64,000 bases of DNA from Reticulitermes speratus. Lineage: Eukaryota; Arthropoda; Insecta; Blattodea; Rhinotermitidae. Positions 11,083-21,900 of the stretch are shown here, piece by piece. The notes under the pieces were generated by a model. That model had not been told where the DNA came from. It worked only from the letters and a program-made list of their open reading frames with translations, and searched no databases. Within the stretch, counting starts at the first letter, position 1; each line of letters opens with the position of its first letter. The position numbers and the translations under genes were made by a program. Location: positions 35,596,923-35,660,922 of the forward strand of contig JAJKFL010000011.1 in the NCBI GenBank assembly GCA_021186555.1. Direction: 5' to 3'.

Positions 11083-12167
11083 GTGCTAAAGATGGTACAT
11101 CACGCACTAAATACGCACCGTACAGAATTTACAGATGAGTGTACGATCTGTTTTCATAAAATGGGCCAAGATGTCCAAATATTACCTTCACAGCCAAGAA
11201 CTAAACACAGGTTGCGCGTTTCTGTTAAACTTTCCACACCAAAATCCCTTCAAACAAAGACTAACATTTTAAGTGATCTATTAGTACACAAAACACTACA
11301 CCGAGAGGCGCTAGTGTCGCTCCCATATCACAAGTCAGCAATATCGTATTATTTGCAGTACGAAATTATAAATTGCAGAGGTTTACGTCACATTTAGTGA
11401 AATAAAGCCGTGATTACGTGGCACCAGTATCATTTTCATATCAAGTCGAATAAATTTGCACCTAAATAACTCCCCCCCGCTGCTTTGTTTCCAAGTTCGA
11501 TAAACTGTAGATGTAGAAAGATAAATAACTTAGCCTCGGACGCGAATATCCGCTGAATCATGGCCTGTTCTCAAACGTTTGAGGGTAAAGAGGAAGGAAC
11601 AGGCAGTGCTGTATTGTCTTCGTGTAAAACTCATCAAGAGAGCCGAAGCCAGACAGATTCATGAATAATTCACACTGCAGTTCTTCCTGGTACGTTTTAA
11701 ATCTATAATCAGACCTGACGTTTATACAGGGTGATTCATGAGCCTACAAAACTTCGTATCTATACCAAACAAGTGAATTTACGTTACAAAATGGGTCCAA
11801 CCAACACAGATCCAATTCAGAAAGTTAAAAAAGGAATCATGGCAGTTTGAACGTAACACAAATAAGGGTTTCCAATTAAAAATCCCGAAATAACTTTCAA
11901 TACAGGACTAAAAATGTCACTTAAAAATAGAGTATATTGTAAATATTGTTTAGAGCGGCTCTAAACAAGCAGTGTTGCTACAGATACACAGTGTTGCCAA
12001 ATATACATTTTGTTGCCAGCGAACCACTCCAACAAATGCGTGTTTAAAGTAGCAGGAGAGAAAACTTGAAGCAACTGCAACATGTTCCACTATTACAAAC
12101 AAAATGTCACACTGAAGGTATTGGAAAACTGTTTATTAAACACTCTTATTGTAAATTTAATACTATT
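11083..12167. other. Intergenic stretch; possible decayed DNA transposon ends
   Basis: No gene is supported. TACAGGGTGATTCATGAG at about 11728 and a roughly inverted counterpart (GGGCTCTTGAGACACCCTGTA) ending near 12807 could be the ends of one old ~1.1-kb element that was later hit by the SINE at 12181-12492. Confidence 0.35.
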
Positions 12168-12180
12168 CTTTCCGTGTTGT

Positions 12181-12492
12181 AAAAAGCAAAAAGCAATCCC
12201 ATTACAGACCTGGACAGGCCCTTAGGGCTTCAGGAGGTTGAGGCTCCCAGATTTTTAGACAATCGGCACATGAAGGTGGTAAGATTGTCAGCCCTACGCA
12301 CCGGCCGCCTTTACCCCCCAGGAAAGATTCCTGGTACTCATTTCTGTTAGAGGCTGAGTCGACCCCAGGGCCATAGTGTGACCGAAACGATTATGTCACT
12401 GAAAAATTCCAGTGACACCATCGGGAATCGAACCCGCGACTTTCCGGTTTGTAGCGCAGTGCCTCAACCAACTGCACCACCGCGTGCCGCCC
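12181..12492 (-). mobile_element. SINE family 2 (tRNA-derived), full length
   Basis: In minus orientation it starts with a tRNA-like head carrying a B box (GGGTTCGATTCCCG), followed by a body shared with 51183-51490 and 18370-18645, and ends in an AAAGC-rich tail. CTTTCCGTGTTGT (12168-12180) and CTTTCCGTGCTGT (12493-12505) form a 13-bp target duplication with one mismatch. Confidence 0.85.
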
Positions 12493-12517
12493 CTTTCCGT
12501 GCTGTGTGACTATAATC

Positions 12518-12655
12518 TTCCATATACACCAACAAATGTGTACAATTTATATAAAATCATAAATCCATACACATCGCCGAAACATGTGGGAGAGTTCGTG
12601 TGTATGGATGATTTATGAATTTATACAAATTGTGTGCATTTGTCGGTGTATGTGG
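12518..12655. mobile_element. Small foldback element with a partial hammerhead-like core
   Basis: The arms are inverted copies (CACCAACAAATGTG... against ...TGTGTATGGATGATTTATG). The centre keeps GCCGAAACATGTG, the 3' half of the core seen elsewhere, but no CTGANGA is left. Confidence 0.6.
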
Positions 12656-13278
12656 ATGATTGCCCTTACTAGTAATGCGGCTTTATCTCACTTTCAAACT
12701 ACCATTTGGTCTTTCATATATGGACGCACATTAATACGACTCCTTTACTTAAAATCGCTTCGCTTATGTACCCAAAAAGTTTGGCGGGCTCTTGAGACAC
12801 CCTGTATACCTTCACTGTCACTATATGAAGAACACAATGCCAACAGTTTATATAAATTTCCAATTTCCAATCTGTATTTCACGATCGTTCTGCCATTAAA
12901 TGTATGTAACAAACAAACGAGAAAGAATCGTTCAATATCCCCAAGAAAAGTAACCCAAAGACAAATCTCACAACAAAATTCCGAGTTACTTAACCCCACA
13001 GCAGGTAAGACTTACTTACATAAACAAGCCACAAAGTTTACCATAAGTATGGTCTGAAAAAAAAAGGGGCGTGTCCCGTGAATAGCGATTCCCTGAAATA
13101 ACAAGGAAAGAGTGAATCCTTGACCGTGCAGACAGAGCATACTTGCAAACAGCCGGAAACTCTCATCCCACGAAATATCCTTACAAGGAACGACCACCTA
13201 CTGAGAGTCGGCCACACTGTTGTGTGTCGCCACACGTGACGGCCACCGCCTGCTTGGCAGCAGCTTCAGCTGATTTCA

Positions 13279-13306
13279 CGCTCTCTCTCTCTCTCTCTCT
13301 CTCTCT
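13279..13306 (+). repeat. (CT)n microsatellite
   Basis: A run of CT dinucleotides followed by CTT triplets. Just downstream (13355-13395) is a decayed core of the hammerhead-like family, CTGAAAA...CCGAAACGTCGG, in which the essential G of CTGANGA is replaced by A. Confidence 0.8.
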
Positions 13307-13737
13307 TCTTCTTCTGCAGGCTATCGTTACATATTTTTTAGACTGCTAGACCCTGAAAATGGAAGCAGTATTCTCCTCCGAAACGTCGGTACCTATTCAC
13401 CAGTCGAAACGTCGTAATATACCCGAAGACTTGGATCTTCACCAACACTGCTGCGAAAACCTCAAACCTCCCAGCTCTGCAATCTATTAGTGCTTTGGGG
13501 CTCAGTGCTGATTATATGTACCAGCTGGTCTGTCACAAAAACTGATCGGTCTACCCACACAGTGTTGTGTGTTCTGTACGACTATCAGAGCAAACAGCTA
13601 CCTGCTTGGGTTAACGTTACCCATGTTCCGTGCAGAACACTGAACACTAATTATATAGCATTTAATCCAGCAACTGCACAAATAAAAATAATAATTTTTC
13701 AAACAAATTCCAAAATGGTCTGACGACGCTATGTAAC

Positions 13738-14532
13738 ATTGAGAACTAATTGGTTTGTGGACTTTGTGCATCGTACGGAAATCTAAAATCACGACGTTTC
13801 GGAAGCTGGACCTGCTTCCGTCCTCAGGTGAAGGGGGAGGGAGACGCCTACTCTGTTGGGCCCCTTAGATAGAGCTAACCTCAACCACTGGTGAGCTCTA
13901 TATAAGGGACTGTCCAGTGATTGAGCTTAGCTCTATCTAAGGGAATGTCCAGTGATTGAGCTTAGCTCTATCTAAGGGACTGTCCAGTGATTGAGCTTAG
14001 CTCTATCTAAGGGACTGTCCAGTGATTGAGCTTAGCTCTATCTACGGGACTGTCCAGTGATTGAGCTTAGCTCTATCTAAGGGACTGTCCAGTGATTGAG
14101 CTTAGCTCTATCTAAGGGACTGTCCGGTGATTGAGCTTATTTCTATCTAAGGGACTGTCCTATGATTGAGATTAGCTCTATCTAAGGGACTGTCCAGTGA
14201 TTGAGCTTAGCTCTCTCTAAGGGACTGTCCAGTGATTGAGCTTAGCTCTATCTACGGGACTGTCCAGTGATTGAGCTTAGCTCTATCTACGGGACTGTCC
14301 AGTGATTGAGCTTAGCTCTATCTACGGGACTGTCCAGTGATTGAGCTTAGCTCTATCTAAGGGACTGTCCAGTGATTGAGGTTAGCTCTATCTAAGAGAC
14401 CCAACACAGTAGGCGTCTCCCTCCCCCTTCACCTGAGGACGGAAGCAGATCCAGCTTCCGAAACGTCGTGTTATCAGTTATTTTAGATTTCCGGACGATG
14501 GAGAAAGTCCAGAAATCAATTAGTTCTCAATC
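13738..14532. mobile_element. Large foldback element with terminal hammerhead-like cores enclosing a minisatellite
   Basis: The arms begin ATTGAGAACTAATTG at 13738 and end with its complement near 14532; each is about 145 bp. A core lies on the minus strand in the left arm (13796-13827) and on the plus strand in the right arm (14433-14464): CTGAGGA, a GGAAGC/GCTTCC stem, GAAACGTC. TTCAC before the core can pair with GTGAT/GTGTT after it, giving stem I. Between the arms is a 14-unit, 35-bp tandem array. Confidence 0.75.
13886..14398 (+). repeat. 35-bp tandem array, 14 units
   Basis: TGTCC recurs every 35 bp from 13910 to 14366. The unit contains GGGACTGTCCAGTGATTGAG and TTAGCTCTATCTA. Units show scattered single-base changes. 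The array lies wholly between the inverted arms of the foldback element at 13738-14532. Confidence 0.95.
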
Positions 14533-14709
14533 ATTTTTCACTTTAGAAAGACGATGGACATGCTAAGGCCGACAAATGTAGAAGGCACTTTATAAAGCAT
14601 CTTAATGTTATACCTTACAGAGAATTATAGATAATTATATAATTTTAATATTTTAACTTATTTGGGAGGCCTCCACCTCAACACACTTTTCATTTTATGG
14701 TATTGTAAC

Positions 14710-14756
14710 TTCTACCTGATGAGGGCTGGTACACACGGCCGAAACACGTCGTAGAG
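14710..14756 (+). ncRNA. Hammerhead-ribozyme-like motif with canonical CTGATGA
   Basis: Stem I can form between TTCTAC (14710-14715) and GTAGAG (14751-14756). CTGATGA (14716-14722) is followed by a GGCT/GGCC stem-loop and GAAA (14741-14744). A very short stem III (AC/GT) precedes C14750, the expected cleavage base. This is the type I minimal hammerhead layout. One extra G separates CTGATGA from stem II. Activity is inferred, not shown. Confidence 0.6.
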
Positions 14757-15002
14757 AAAATAAATACGTGATAAGTGTTGTGTTTGTTCTGACAGTATTA
14801 AAACAGTTGATCATATACACAAGGCGATGATGATACCAAAAAAAAAATCGACAAATTACTTCTTGTCGATTGTGCAAACATTGGGTTAAATGCTGTATAA
14901 CTGGTTGGTCTTTGTAATAAGACGCAGTGTGTTTTCTGAGGTACGAACTGAAATCTAAAATATCAATTACATGAGGTTTTATATGGTTTCCCTTAGATGG
15001 AA

Positions 15003-15254
15003 GGTTATAGTTAACAGAGATATGCCCTAAGGTTATAGTTAACAGAGATATGCCCTAAGGTTATAGTTAACAGAGATATGCCCTAAGGTTATAGTTAACA
15101 GAGATATGCCCTAAGGTTATAGTTAACAGAGATATGCCCTAAGGTTATAGTTAACAGAGATATGCCCTAAGGTTATAGTTAACAGAGATATGCCCTAAGG
15201 TTATAGTTAACAGAGATATGCCCTAAGGTTATAGTTAACAGAGATATGCCCTAA
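15003..15254 (+). repeat. 28-bp tandem array, 9 identical units
   Basis: The unit GGTTATAGTTAACAGAGATA plus TGCCCTAA starts at 15003 and repeats every 28 bp, with the last unit starting at 15227. I see no difference between complete units, so the array is young or homogenised. Each unit contains GTTAAC. Confidence 0.95.
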
Positions 15255-16203
15255 ACATCGTAGGGACCTTCGACAAATGTGAACTGGGTTCAAGCCGCAG
15301 GAATCCATCCAACCAAAGTTTCTTTTCCCAAAAAAAACGACTCTGGGATGGGCAGCTCCCCCGTCCAAAACGACAGTCCTCATCTTAACACGTCAGGACC
15401 CTCGTCCTTGACGACAAGCCGGTTGTTGTCGTCACACTGCCGAGTACAGCCTACAGTTTGCCAATTCCTGTTACACGTTTCGTAGCCAGAAAGGTTAAAC
15501 TATAGACTGTTACATCGCGATGCGAGACATCGCTTTTATCTCTCGTGGTAGTTCGGTTCATGCTCCAAACAACTCATGTTCACATGTTCACATGTTCGCT
15601 GTTCCTGCTTACTTACCCAGCCTGATGTCCGCGCGCACACAAACACACCACACACCTACATAAAACCACCACGGCCACTGAGATGTCTGGTCACTTTCAC
15701 AGCATCCGATCTTTGCGCTTGGCCTCCAGACACGTGCCTATTCACATGAATCGCCCACCGCACGTGGCGATTAACCCTTTAAAGCCTACATGAACTTCCT
15801 TTTGTAACAAATGCTGCCTACACCTCCCCCCCCCCCCCAAAACAAAAACTTTTTTTTTTGTATGAAGGTTCCCAGGCTTCGCCCTTCTATCCTTCTGGTA
15901 GGAGCACCATGTAGATCAGTGCTTCCCAAACCTGGGTAAATTACCCAAAATTGGGTAAAAGTGGTTTTTCTTTGAGTAAAGACACACCTCGGAATACACA
16001 TTAAAATTTACCGTAAAAGTGTAGAAGAAGAAGTACTCTGAAGAACGTGACCAGTCAGTGTGCACCGATACTGTAAAACAGTCTAACAGTGGCATTATAC
16101 TGACTGGCTGGGACTTGGGTGATGAAATGTGCGTGGTGAATAGTTACTGAATTGTTTGTGGCTGCTAAATGTTTAGAGATGTTTAATCTAAAATCACCGT
16201 GCA
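15255..16203. other. Intergenic stretch; possible piggyBac-like end
   Basis: No gene is supported. TTAACCCTTTAAAGCC at 15773 matches two other copies near 35779 (reversed) and 36014, and could be the end of a TTAA-specific element. A run of C (15825-15838) follows. Confidence 0.35.
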
Positions 16204-16214
16204 TCTTTGACAAT

Positions 16215-16534
16215 CACTATTTAAAACACCAACTGGATGCAGCTTTATTCTAAAAATGTATAGATCTTTAAAAAACATTTCAATAAACATAATAATAAAT
16301 ACAATAAACATAAGTGACTGTGCACACCAACAGTCACAAGTGAAAAACTGTGCTTACAAATTGAACCAATGAAATGACGCTTTTACTATAAATCATATGC
16401 AGTTTTAGTGACAAAAAAAACCCCTGAGGATGGCTCTGTACGGAGCCGAAACATATGTCGGGGTTTATTGAAATGTTTTAAAGATCTATACATTTTTAGA
16501 ATAAAGGTGCATCCAGTTGGTGTTTTAAATAGTG
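16215..16534. mobile_element. Foldback element with one well-formed hammerhead-like core
   Basis: Arms of about 74 bp (16215-16288 and 16462-16534) are inverted copies; CACTATTTAAAACACCAACT begins the left arm. The core at 16418-16466 lies immediately inside the right arm. Confidence 0.8.
16418..16466 (+). ncRNA. Hammerhead-ribozyme-like motif, best stem I
   Basis: AAACCC (16418-16423) pairs with GGGGTTT (16460-16466) as stem I. CTGAGGA (16424-16430) is followed by stem II GGCTC/GAGCC, GAAA (16448-16451), and stem III formed by the palindrome ACATATGT, placing the expected cleavage after C16459. All three helices form in a type I layout. One extra T precedes stem II. Confidence 0.6.
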
Positions 16535-16774
16535 TTTAGAGATGTTTAAAATAAAGACATTGCATCAAACATATTGATGGCTTCCTGTTCTTTACCGATC
16601 TCTCTTCACTTGTCAAATGTGTTTTCTGTGCAGTCAGTGTTTTACCTGCAGTGGGTAAAAAGGACTTTCTGGTAAGCGGTTTTGGGTAATGAAGGAAAAA
16701 GTTTGGGAAGCAATGGTGTAGATGAACATGAGTATGGAGCACTGGTGGAATGACACTGACAGGGGACAACGGAA

Positions 16775-16865
16775 GTATTTTGCCCACTGGCCTGGGATCA
16801 AAACCTGGCCTCCGCGGTGAGAGGCCGGCGACTAACCGCCTGAGTCATGACACGGCCATCGCAGT
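16775..16865 (-). mobile_element. tRNA-like SINE head, diverged
   Basis: On the minus strand a tRNA-like stretch has an A-box-like TGACTCAGGCGGTTAG and a B-box-like GGTTTTGATCC. No body from the three SINE families in this window follows it, so it is a remnant or another family. Confidence 0.4.
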
Positions 16866-17520
16866 GAGAAAAGAGTGAGAGTGTGGAGTGGCAGTGAGCG
16901 GTACAACATTTATATAATTACGGGGGAAACAGAAAAGTGTTTCCCAACCAGAGTTCAGCAAAACATCGTTAGGAATTCCGTGATAAATCGTGGAATAAAT
17001 AAATAAAATGTTTAAAATATCACAAAAATCCAAATATACCTCGAAATATAGCGGGGAAATTTGTCCGGCAATTGGCGACACTGTGGTAATCCCCGTGCGC
17101 TACCAACAGTCTCTTTGTTTTCTGGCCTGTCAACGTTGTCATAGGCAGGGTCTCCTCGGGATAAGTTAGTGAAATACTGCCTTACAGTGTCACGCCTGCT
17201 ATTTTAGTGACTTACATGTGCGACATGTCACTGTCACGTGACAGTATGTTAGAGACGGGACTGGAACTGGCCACGACTGCTTTGTCACCGAAATATGTGC
17301 GGGTCAGGATAGCTGATACCGCGCACAGCATTCGAACTCGGTAGCCCTGTAATGCGAGACACACTGACACTGACAATGATGTGGGCTCACAGCTGCCGGT
17401 ACCAGTCCGCGCTGACCCACCTTCAGCGGGCCCATTTATCGACCCCTCGCAGAACTTCGCTTCAGTCACTCAACCCGAGGTCAAAGGTAATGAGATATTC
17501 CTTCTAACGCTCAGAAAGCG

Positions 17521-17798
17521 TGTGGGCCACGATAGCTCAGTCGGTAGAGCGACGGGCTTGACGGTCCGTGGATCGAATCCCGGTGGAGGCGAGATTTTTC
17601 AGCAGCCGTCCAGACCGGCCCTGGGGCCCACTCAGCCTTCTATACAATGGATAACGGGTCTCTTTCCCAGGAGTAAAGCGGTCGGGGCGTGGCGTTGACC
17701 ACCCACCCTGATCTAGTTGCAAGGTTAAAGAAAGAGTAGAGCTATACCTCTACTCCTCCTCTGGGCCTGTTCCAGGGAGACCTTTACCTTACCTTACC
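17521..17798 (+). mobile_element. SINE family 1 (tRNA-derived), near full length
   Basis: The tRNA-like head has an A box (TAGCTCAGTCGGTAGAGCG) and a B box (GGATCGAATCCC). The family body (CAGACCGGCCCTGG, GGTCGGGGCGTGGCG, AGAGTAGAGCTATACC) follows and the 3' end is repeated TTACC. It was not called a tRNA gene because the anticodon arm is disrupted and the body is shared with other copies. Confidence 0.85.
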
Positions 17799-18369
17799 GC
17801 TCATAAAGCCTTGTGTCCTACAGCACGGACTTACCTACAGATCTACAACAATAGTAATTTGTTTTCTTCTTGTCAGGATCTATTAGCTTGTGCGAGGTTT
17901 GGGCCTCTCATGGCATCACATCATATCAACTTATCAGGCTACTTACTTGCTTACTGACCCTAACATAGGTCATGTATACCCTAAATCCGTGGAATATACC
18001 TTCAAAAGTTTCGCATGGTTGCCATATTTGAGTCTTGACTTCTCACAAACAACACTTCCCTTTACCGTTGCAAATATTTCGCGTGTTTTTGTGGTCATTT
18101 TCATTGAATATGAAACAAAATTATGTCAGTTCCATGACAAGAAATTAAAAGACAACTTAAAGGCGGGGCTGCTACGAATGAACTGATTAAGCTAGAACTT
18201 TCTTTTCACTAATCCTTTGCGGTCGTAACGTGAACAGAAATCGGCTACAGCTAGTTTATTAGCCAAAGCATACCTGGGCGTCAGCATCGGTCACGGAACT
18301 TTATTGACGGCGTGCATATATTTATGATCTACCTCCACATCAAACTTAAAACTTAATAACTCAAATAAT

Positions 18370-18645
18370 GCATTAGTTATCGACCTAAGGCACTGCGCTA
18401 CATGCCTGAAAGGTCGCGGGTTCGATTACCGATGGTGTCATTGGAATTTTTCATTGACATAATCCTTCCGTCCGCACTATGGCCCTGGGGTCGAATCAGC
18501 CTCTAACAGAAATGAGTACCAGGAGTATTTCCTGGGAGGGTAAAGGCGGCCGGTGCGTAGGGCTGACAACCTTACCACCTTCATGTGCCGATTGTCTATA
18601 AATCTGAGAGCCTCAACCTCCTGGAAACCTAAGGGTATTTAACTT
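18370..18645 (+). mobile_element. SINE family 2 copy
   Basis: The sequence matches the copies at 12181-12492 and 51183-51490: a head with CGCGGGTTCGATTACCGATG, then ATGGCCCTGGGGTCGA, GGTAAAGGCGGCCGGTGCG and a TAACTTTA-like tail. Confidence 0.8.
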
Positions 18646-19016
18646 TAACTTAAAACGAAAGTTAAAATTTTTCTCTCGTTGATCACTTAATACGGAGAGT
18701 AGCAAACATTCCGGTTTATACTTCGCGAATATGCGGGCCTACCTGCGTTAAACGGAAATCTACAACAAACAGCAAATGTTCAAATCCGTTTTCATTCCTG
18801 CATAAGTTGTGTGCAGTGTCGTTTTAGAAAAAAAAACTGACTATATATTACGATCTTCTGATACACAACACCGTGTAGTAGACATGTACCGTAATTTTAC
18901 AAGCATGGTGTTTCATACTCTACCCTGAAAATGGAGGCAGTATGTTATTCCGAAACGTTGAAACCTATCTACCGATCTACACGAGGTTACAACCCATTCG
19001 GCTGTGATCTTTGTAT

Positions 19017-19133
19017 GGGCTGTCCCTTTTATCTTATCCCCGAGCACGGCAGCTTTATCGCACAGAAAGCTTGCATCCGCCGGTACATCCCATGACATCT
19101 GCGGTGCTCGGGGACACGATAAAAGGGACACCC
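19017..19133. mobile_element. Short inverted-repeat element (GTCCCTTTTATC family)
   Basis: The arms GTCCCTTTTATCTTATCCCC and the complement of GGGGACACGATAAAAGGGAC flank a ~55-bp centre. A partial relative occurs near 28656-28785. A decayed hammerhead-like core (CTGAAAA...CCGAAACG) lies just upstream at 18925-18960. Confidence 0.6.
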
Positions 19134-19959
19134 TAAATTTAGTATCATAGGAACCTCAAATCTAAAAAGAATAAAGAAGTATGGTTTCAGCGTCACGTAG
19201 TTAAGTGACGGTTAAGTTACACACGAAAGTACGGAACTTTAACTGACGCCACAAGTTTCGGCGCAGACCTCGTGTACCAATTATTCTTCCTGACCTTTTA
19301 AAGCGCAGTGATTATTGTACTATGTGCCACCTGCTCTGACAGTCAGTAACTCACATTTTGTCCACAGAATATATTTATCTGTTTCGTTCCTTTCTCCGAA
19401 CAAACAGCATTTATTTCCCTACACAGCTTTAACTGGTTGGTTTGTATAACTGAGACGGAGTGTGTTTACTGCGCGGTACGAACTGTATCTTTATATATAA
19501 CTGAGGTTAATTTCATGCTTCTAAGAGCGAAGACAGGCAAAGAGTGGCAACTGCAAGACTCAGTCCGGCACGACTTTCACATTTCATCTACATTGTTACA
19601 GAGATCTGGACGGTGAATGGCAGACGAAGAGAAGGGGGATTCACAGGTGAGGTTTCAGTCACGTGACTGCTACACTTCCTGGGAGCACTGCACCTTTACG
19701 GAGAGTGAGGAATTCGGGAGAGGAGACTCGAAAATCGACAGACCATCTACATAAAAGTAACACTATCTAGCTCACTATCTGCATTAGTAACTGGCTGACT
19801 AACCACACAGAAGACAGTAAAGAGTGTACTCCATGTGTACTCCATGTGTAGAACACAATCCCAAACGGCCTTCTTTCCAGTCTACGAAGCCAAATTGCGA
19901 CTTGTTGATAAAATCTGATAAATGGTTTATGGTGCTACACATGACTGACTGAACGACTG

Positions 19960-20592
19960 ACTGAATTAACTCCAAGGAGAAGGTTCATTCTTTAGAAACT
20001 GATAGTTCCTCAGCTACTCAAGAAATTCTCAATACTTTTATGCAACCCCAAGGTTCATTACCGTGTTTACAACAGCTCGCCACATGTACATATCTTGAGC
20101 CAGATAAATCCAGTTCACACCTACCCATTCTATTTCTTTAAGGTAAAGGTAAAGGTAAAGTTCTCCCTATAACAGGCCATGAAGGCCCAGAGGGGCAGTA
20201 GAGGTATAGCTCTACTCTTTCTTTAACCCTGCCACTAGATGAGGGTGGGTGGTCAACTCCACGCCCCGGCCGCTTTACCCCCGGGAAAGATACCCGGTAC
20301 CCATTGTATAGGAGGCTGGGTAGGCCCCAGGGCCGGTCTGGAAGGGTGCGGAAAATCTCGCCCCCACCGGGATTTGAATATCGGACCGTCCAGCCCGTAG
20401 CGAGTCGGTATATCTATTTCTTTAAGACCTATTTTAATATCGTCTTCCCATCTACGCTTGGGTCTCCCAAGTGCTCTCTTTCATTTACGTCTCCGTGACA
20501 TAATCCTGTATGCATTTTCCCTCGCCCCCGTACGTTCCACATGCCCCGCCCATCTCATCCCCTTTGATTTGATCACCTGAAAAATACTTGCG
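19960..20592 (-). mobile_element. LINE 3' fragment split by a SINE
   Basis: In minus orientation both halves (19960-20129 and 20427-20592) match the LINE end seen at 28035-28620, with the 3' terminus near 19968. A family-1 SINE (20143-20413) interrupts it with a 13-bp target duplication. Confidence 0.75.
20143..20413 (-). mobile_element. SINE family 1, nested in a LINE
   Basis: A full-body SINE in minus orientation with GGTAAA repeats at its 3' end. CTATTTCTTTAAG at 20130-20142 and 20414-20426 is an exact 13-bp target duplication made inside LINE sequence. The tRNA-like head is shortened. Confidence 0.9.
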
Positions 20593-20784
20593 AGCGATAT
20601 TATACATAAAAAATTCACTTATGGCCTTAAAAGTCGATTATATTATGGACCAATAAGGGTGAAAACTGGAAGTGTGGAACAACTTTTAGTGAAAAAAACT
20701 CCCATATCGATTTTTTAAAATGTGCACAACGGTTTAGGCTCTAATATTGGACAGACGGACAGACATTACCTCCACATAAGGTGT

Positions 20785-21010
20785 TCCTTATGTAATTGAA
20801 GGCTTCCGCCGTGGTCGTAATGTTGTTTAAAATCTTCTGGGTTGTTACCCGGCGTCATTTTTTGGTGTATGACCAACGTTTCGGCATCACATGTTTGTCC
20901 CATCTTCAGGGTCTTGAAGATGGGACAAACAAGTGATCCCGAAACGTTGGTCGTACACCAAAAAATGACGCCTGGTAACAACCCAGAAGATTTTAAACAA
21001 CAAAGATGTT
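20785..21010. mobile_element. Foldback element with facing hammerhead-like cores
   Basis: The inverted arms contain TTTTAAACAAC, GTTGTTACC and GGCGTCATTTTTTGG, with cores at 20878-20909 (minus) and 20914-20945 (plus, first base of CTGAAGA changed to T). A third core in the same family lies at 21405-21436 (plus), followed by the same arm sequence to about 21540. Confidence 0.7.
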
Positions 21011-21404
21011 TCTTTTTTACTTTCCAGAGAAAATGTAATAAATAATAAAAAAAGTGAACCAGGACAGGATTCGGAGTTGGGACCCTTCCAAATACAGAGC
21101 TTTGTAACAATACAATACATTACAATACAATATAATACAATACAGTGCGGTCTAACAACTGACCTGTCAGATATACAAGGATCCACTGATCTTCAAGACA
21201 GTGTATGAAGCTACACATACTTCGTCAGGGGAGGTGTGGTGTGTTTGAAGAGCCGAAGAATATCCTCCCCATACAGGTGAAGAATATGTAATTGAAGGCT
21301 CCCCCTTCTTCCTGATTGGTTCATCCATTCAATACTACCCATTGGACCCTACTCCTATATAAACACATGTTCCTTATCTCCTGGCATCCTTTTTTCCTAA
21401 TACC

Positions 21405-21540
21405 CTGAAGATGGGACAAACAAGTGATCCCGAAACGTTGGTCATACACCAAAAAACGACGCCGGGTAACAACCTAGACGATTTTAAGCAACATTACAAC
21501 GACGGCGGAAGCCTTCAATTACATAACACACAGGGTTGTT
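21405..21540 (+). mobile_element. Single-arm copy of the 20785-21010 family with hammerhead-like core
   Basis: CTGAAGA (21405-21411), a GGGA/TCCC stem and GAAAC (21432-21436) are followed by ACCAAAAAACGACGCCGGG and an arm that matches the right arm at 20946-21004. No opposing arm is close by. Confidence 0.65.
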
Positions 21541-21599
21541 TACGAAGTTACCAGCAAGACGGCCTTATCCATTTTCTAGGACAGGACAGTCTGTAGAAA

Positions 21600-21705
21600 A
21601 ATAAATGTCTCCACCTCTCTGAAATCGAACCCCAATTCTTCGGTTGTCTAGCCTGTAACCTAATCACTAAACTCACTGAGCTACCCGCTGCACCAGAAGA
21701 ATTAA
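21600..21705 (-). mobile_element. tRNA-like remnant (SINE head)
   Basis: On the minus strand an A-box-like TAGCTCAGTGAGTTTAG and a B-box-like GGGTTCGATTTC are spaced as in a tRNA. The fold is not clean, so this is a SINE remnant or tRNA pseudogene. Confidence 0.4.
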
Positions 21706-21790
21706 TACTTTGGTTGCAGCAAAGAGTTTAATTAAATCTACTGTCTTGTAGTCACTGCGTTGATACAGGGTGATTCTTGTATTGTTGCAG

Positions 21791-21900
21791 GATGGATCAT
21801 CATCGTCGTCGGCGATGTCTCCCCCTCGACCGCGATCGCCACTGTGTCTCTTCTATTTCTCGCACCCGTTCAGGGTGGTGGACCCGGGCGGACAGGAGCA
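21791..21900 (+). CDS. Unknown large protein, candidate exon 1 of the chain
   Basis: Borders are attgttgcag before 21791 and GTAAGT from 21901. The phase-0 frame reads [20 protein letters not shown], then [16 protein letters not shown], and ends two bases into a codon that the exon at 30098 completes as Gln. An ATG in a fair context is at 21815. It is GC-richer than its surroundings. It is the least certain member of the chain and may be preceded by further exons. Confidence 0.5.

Noticed and set aside
17537..17600. tRNA gene at the SINE 1 head
   Set aside because: A and B boxes are present, but the anticodon arm and acceptor pairing are disrupted and the sequence continues into a SINE body shared by several copies.
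17890..18186. 98-codon plus-strand frame as a gene
   Set aside because: No recognisable motif, no splice or promoter support, and repeats on both sides.
18925..18960. Functional hammerhead core
   Set aside because: CTGAAAA lacks the essential G of CTGANGA; the same change is seen at 13356, so these are decayed or different subfamilies.
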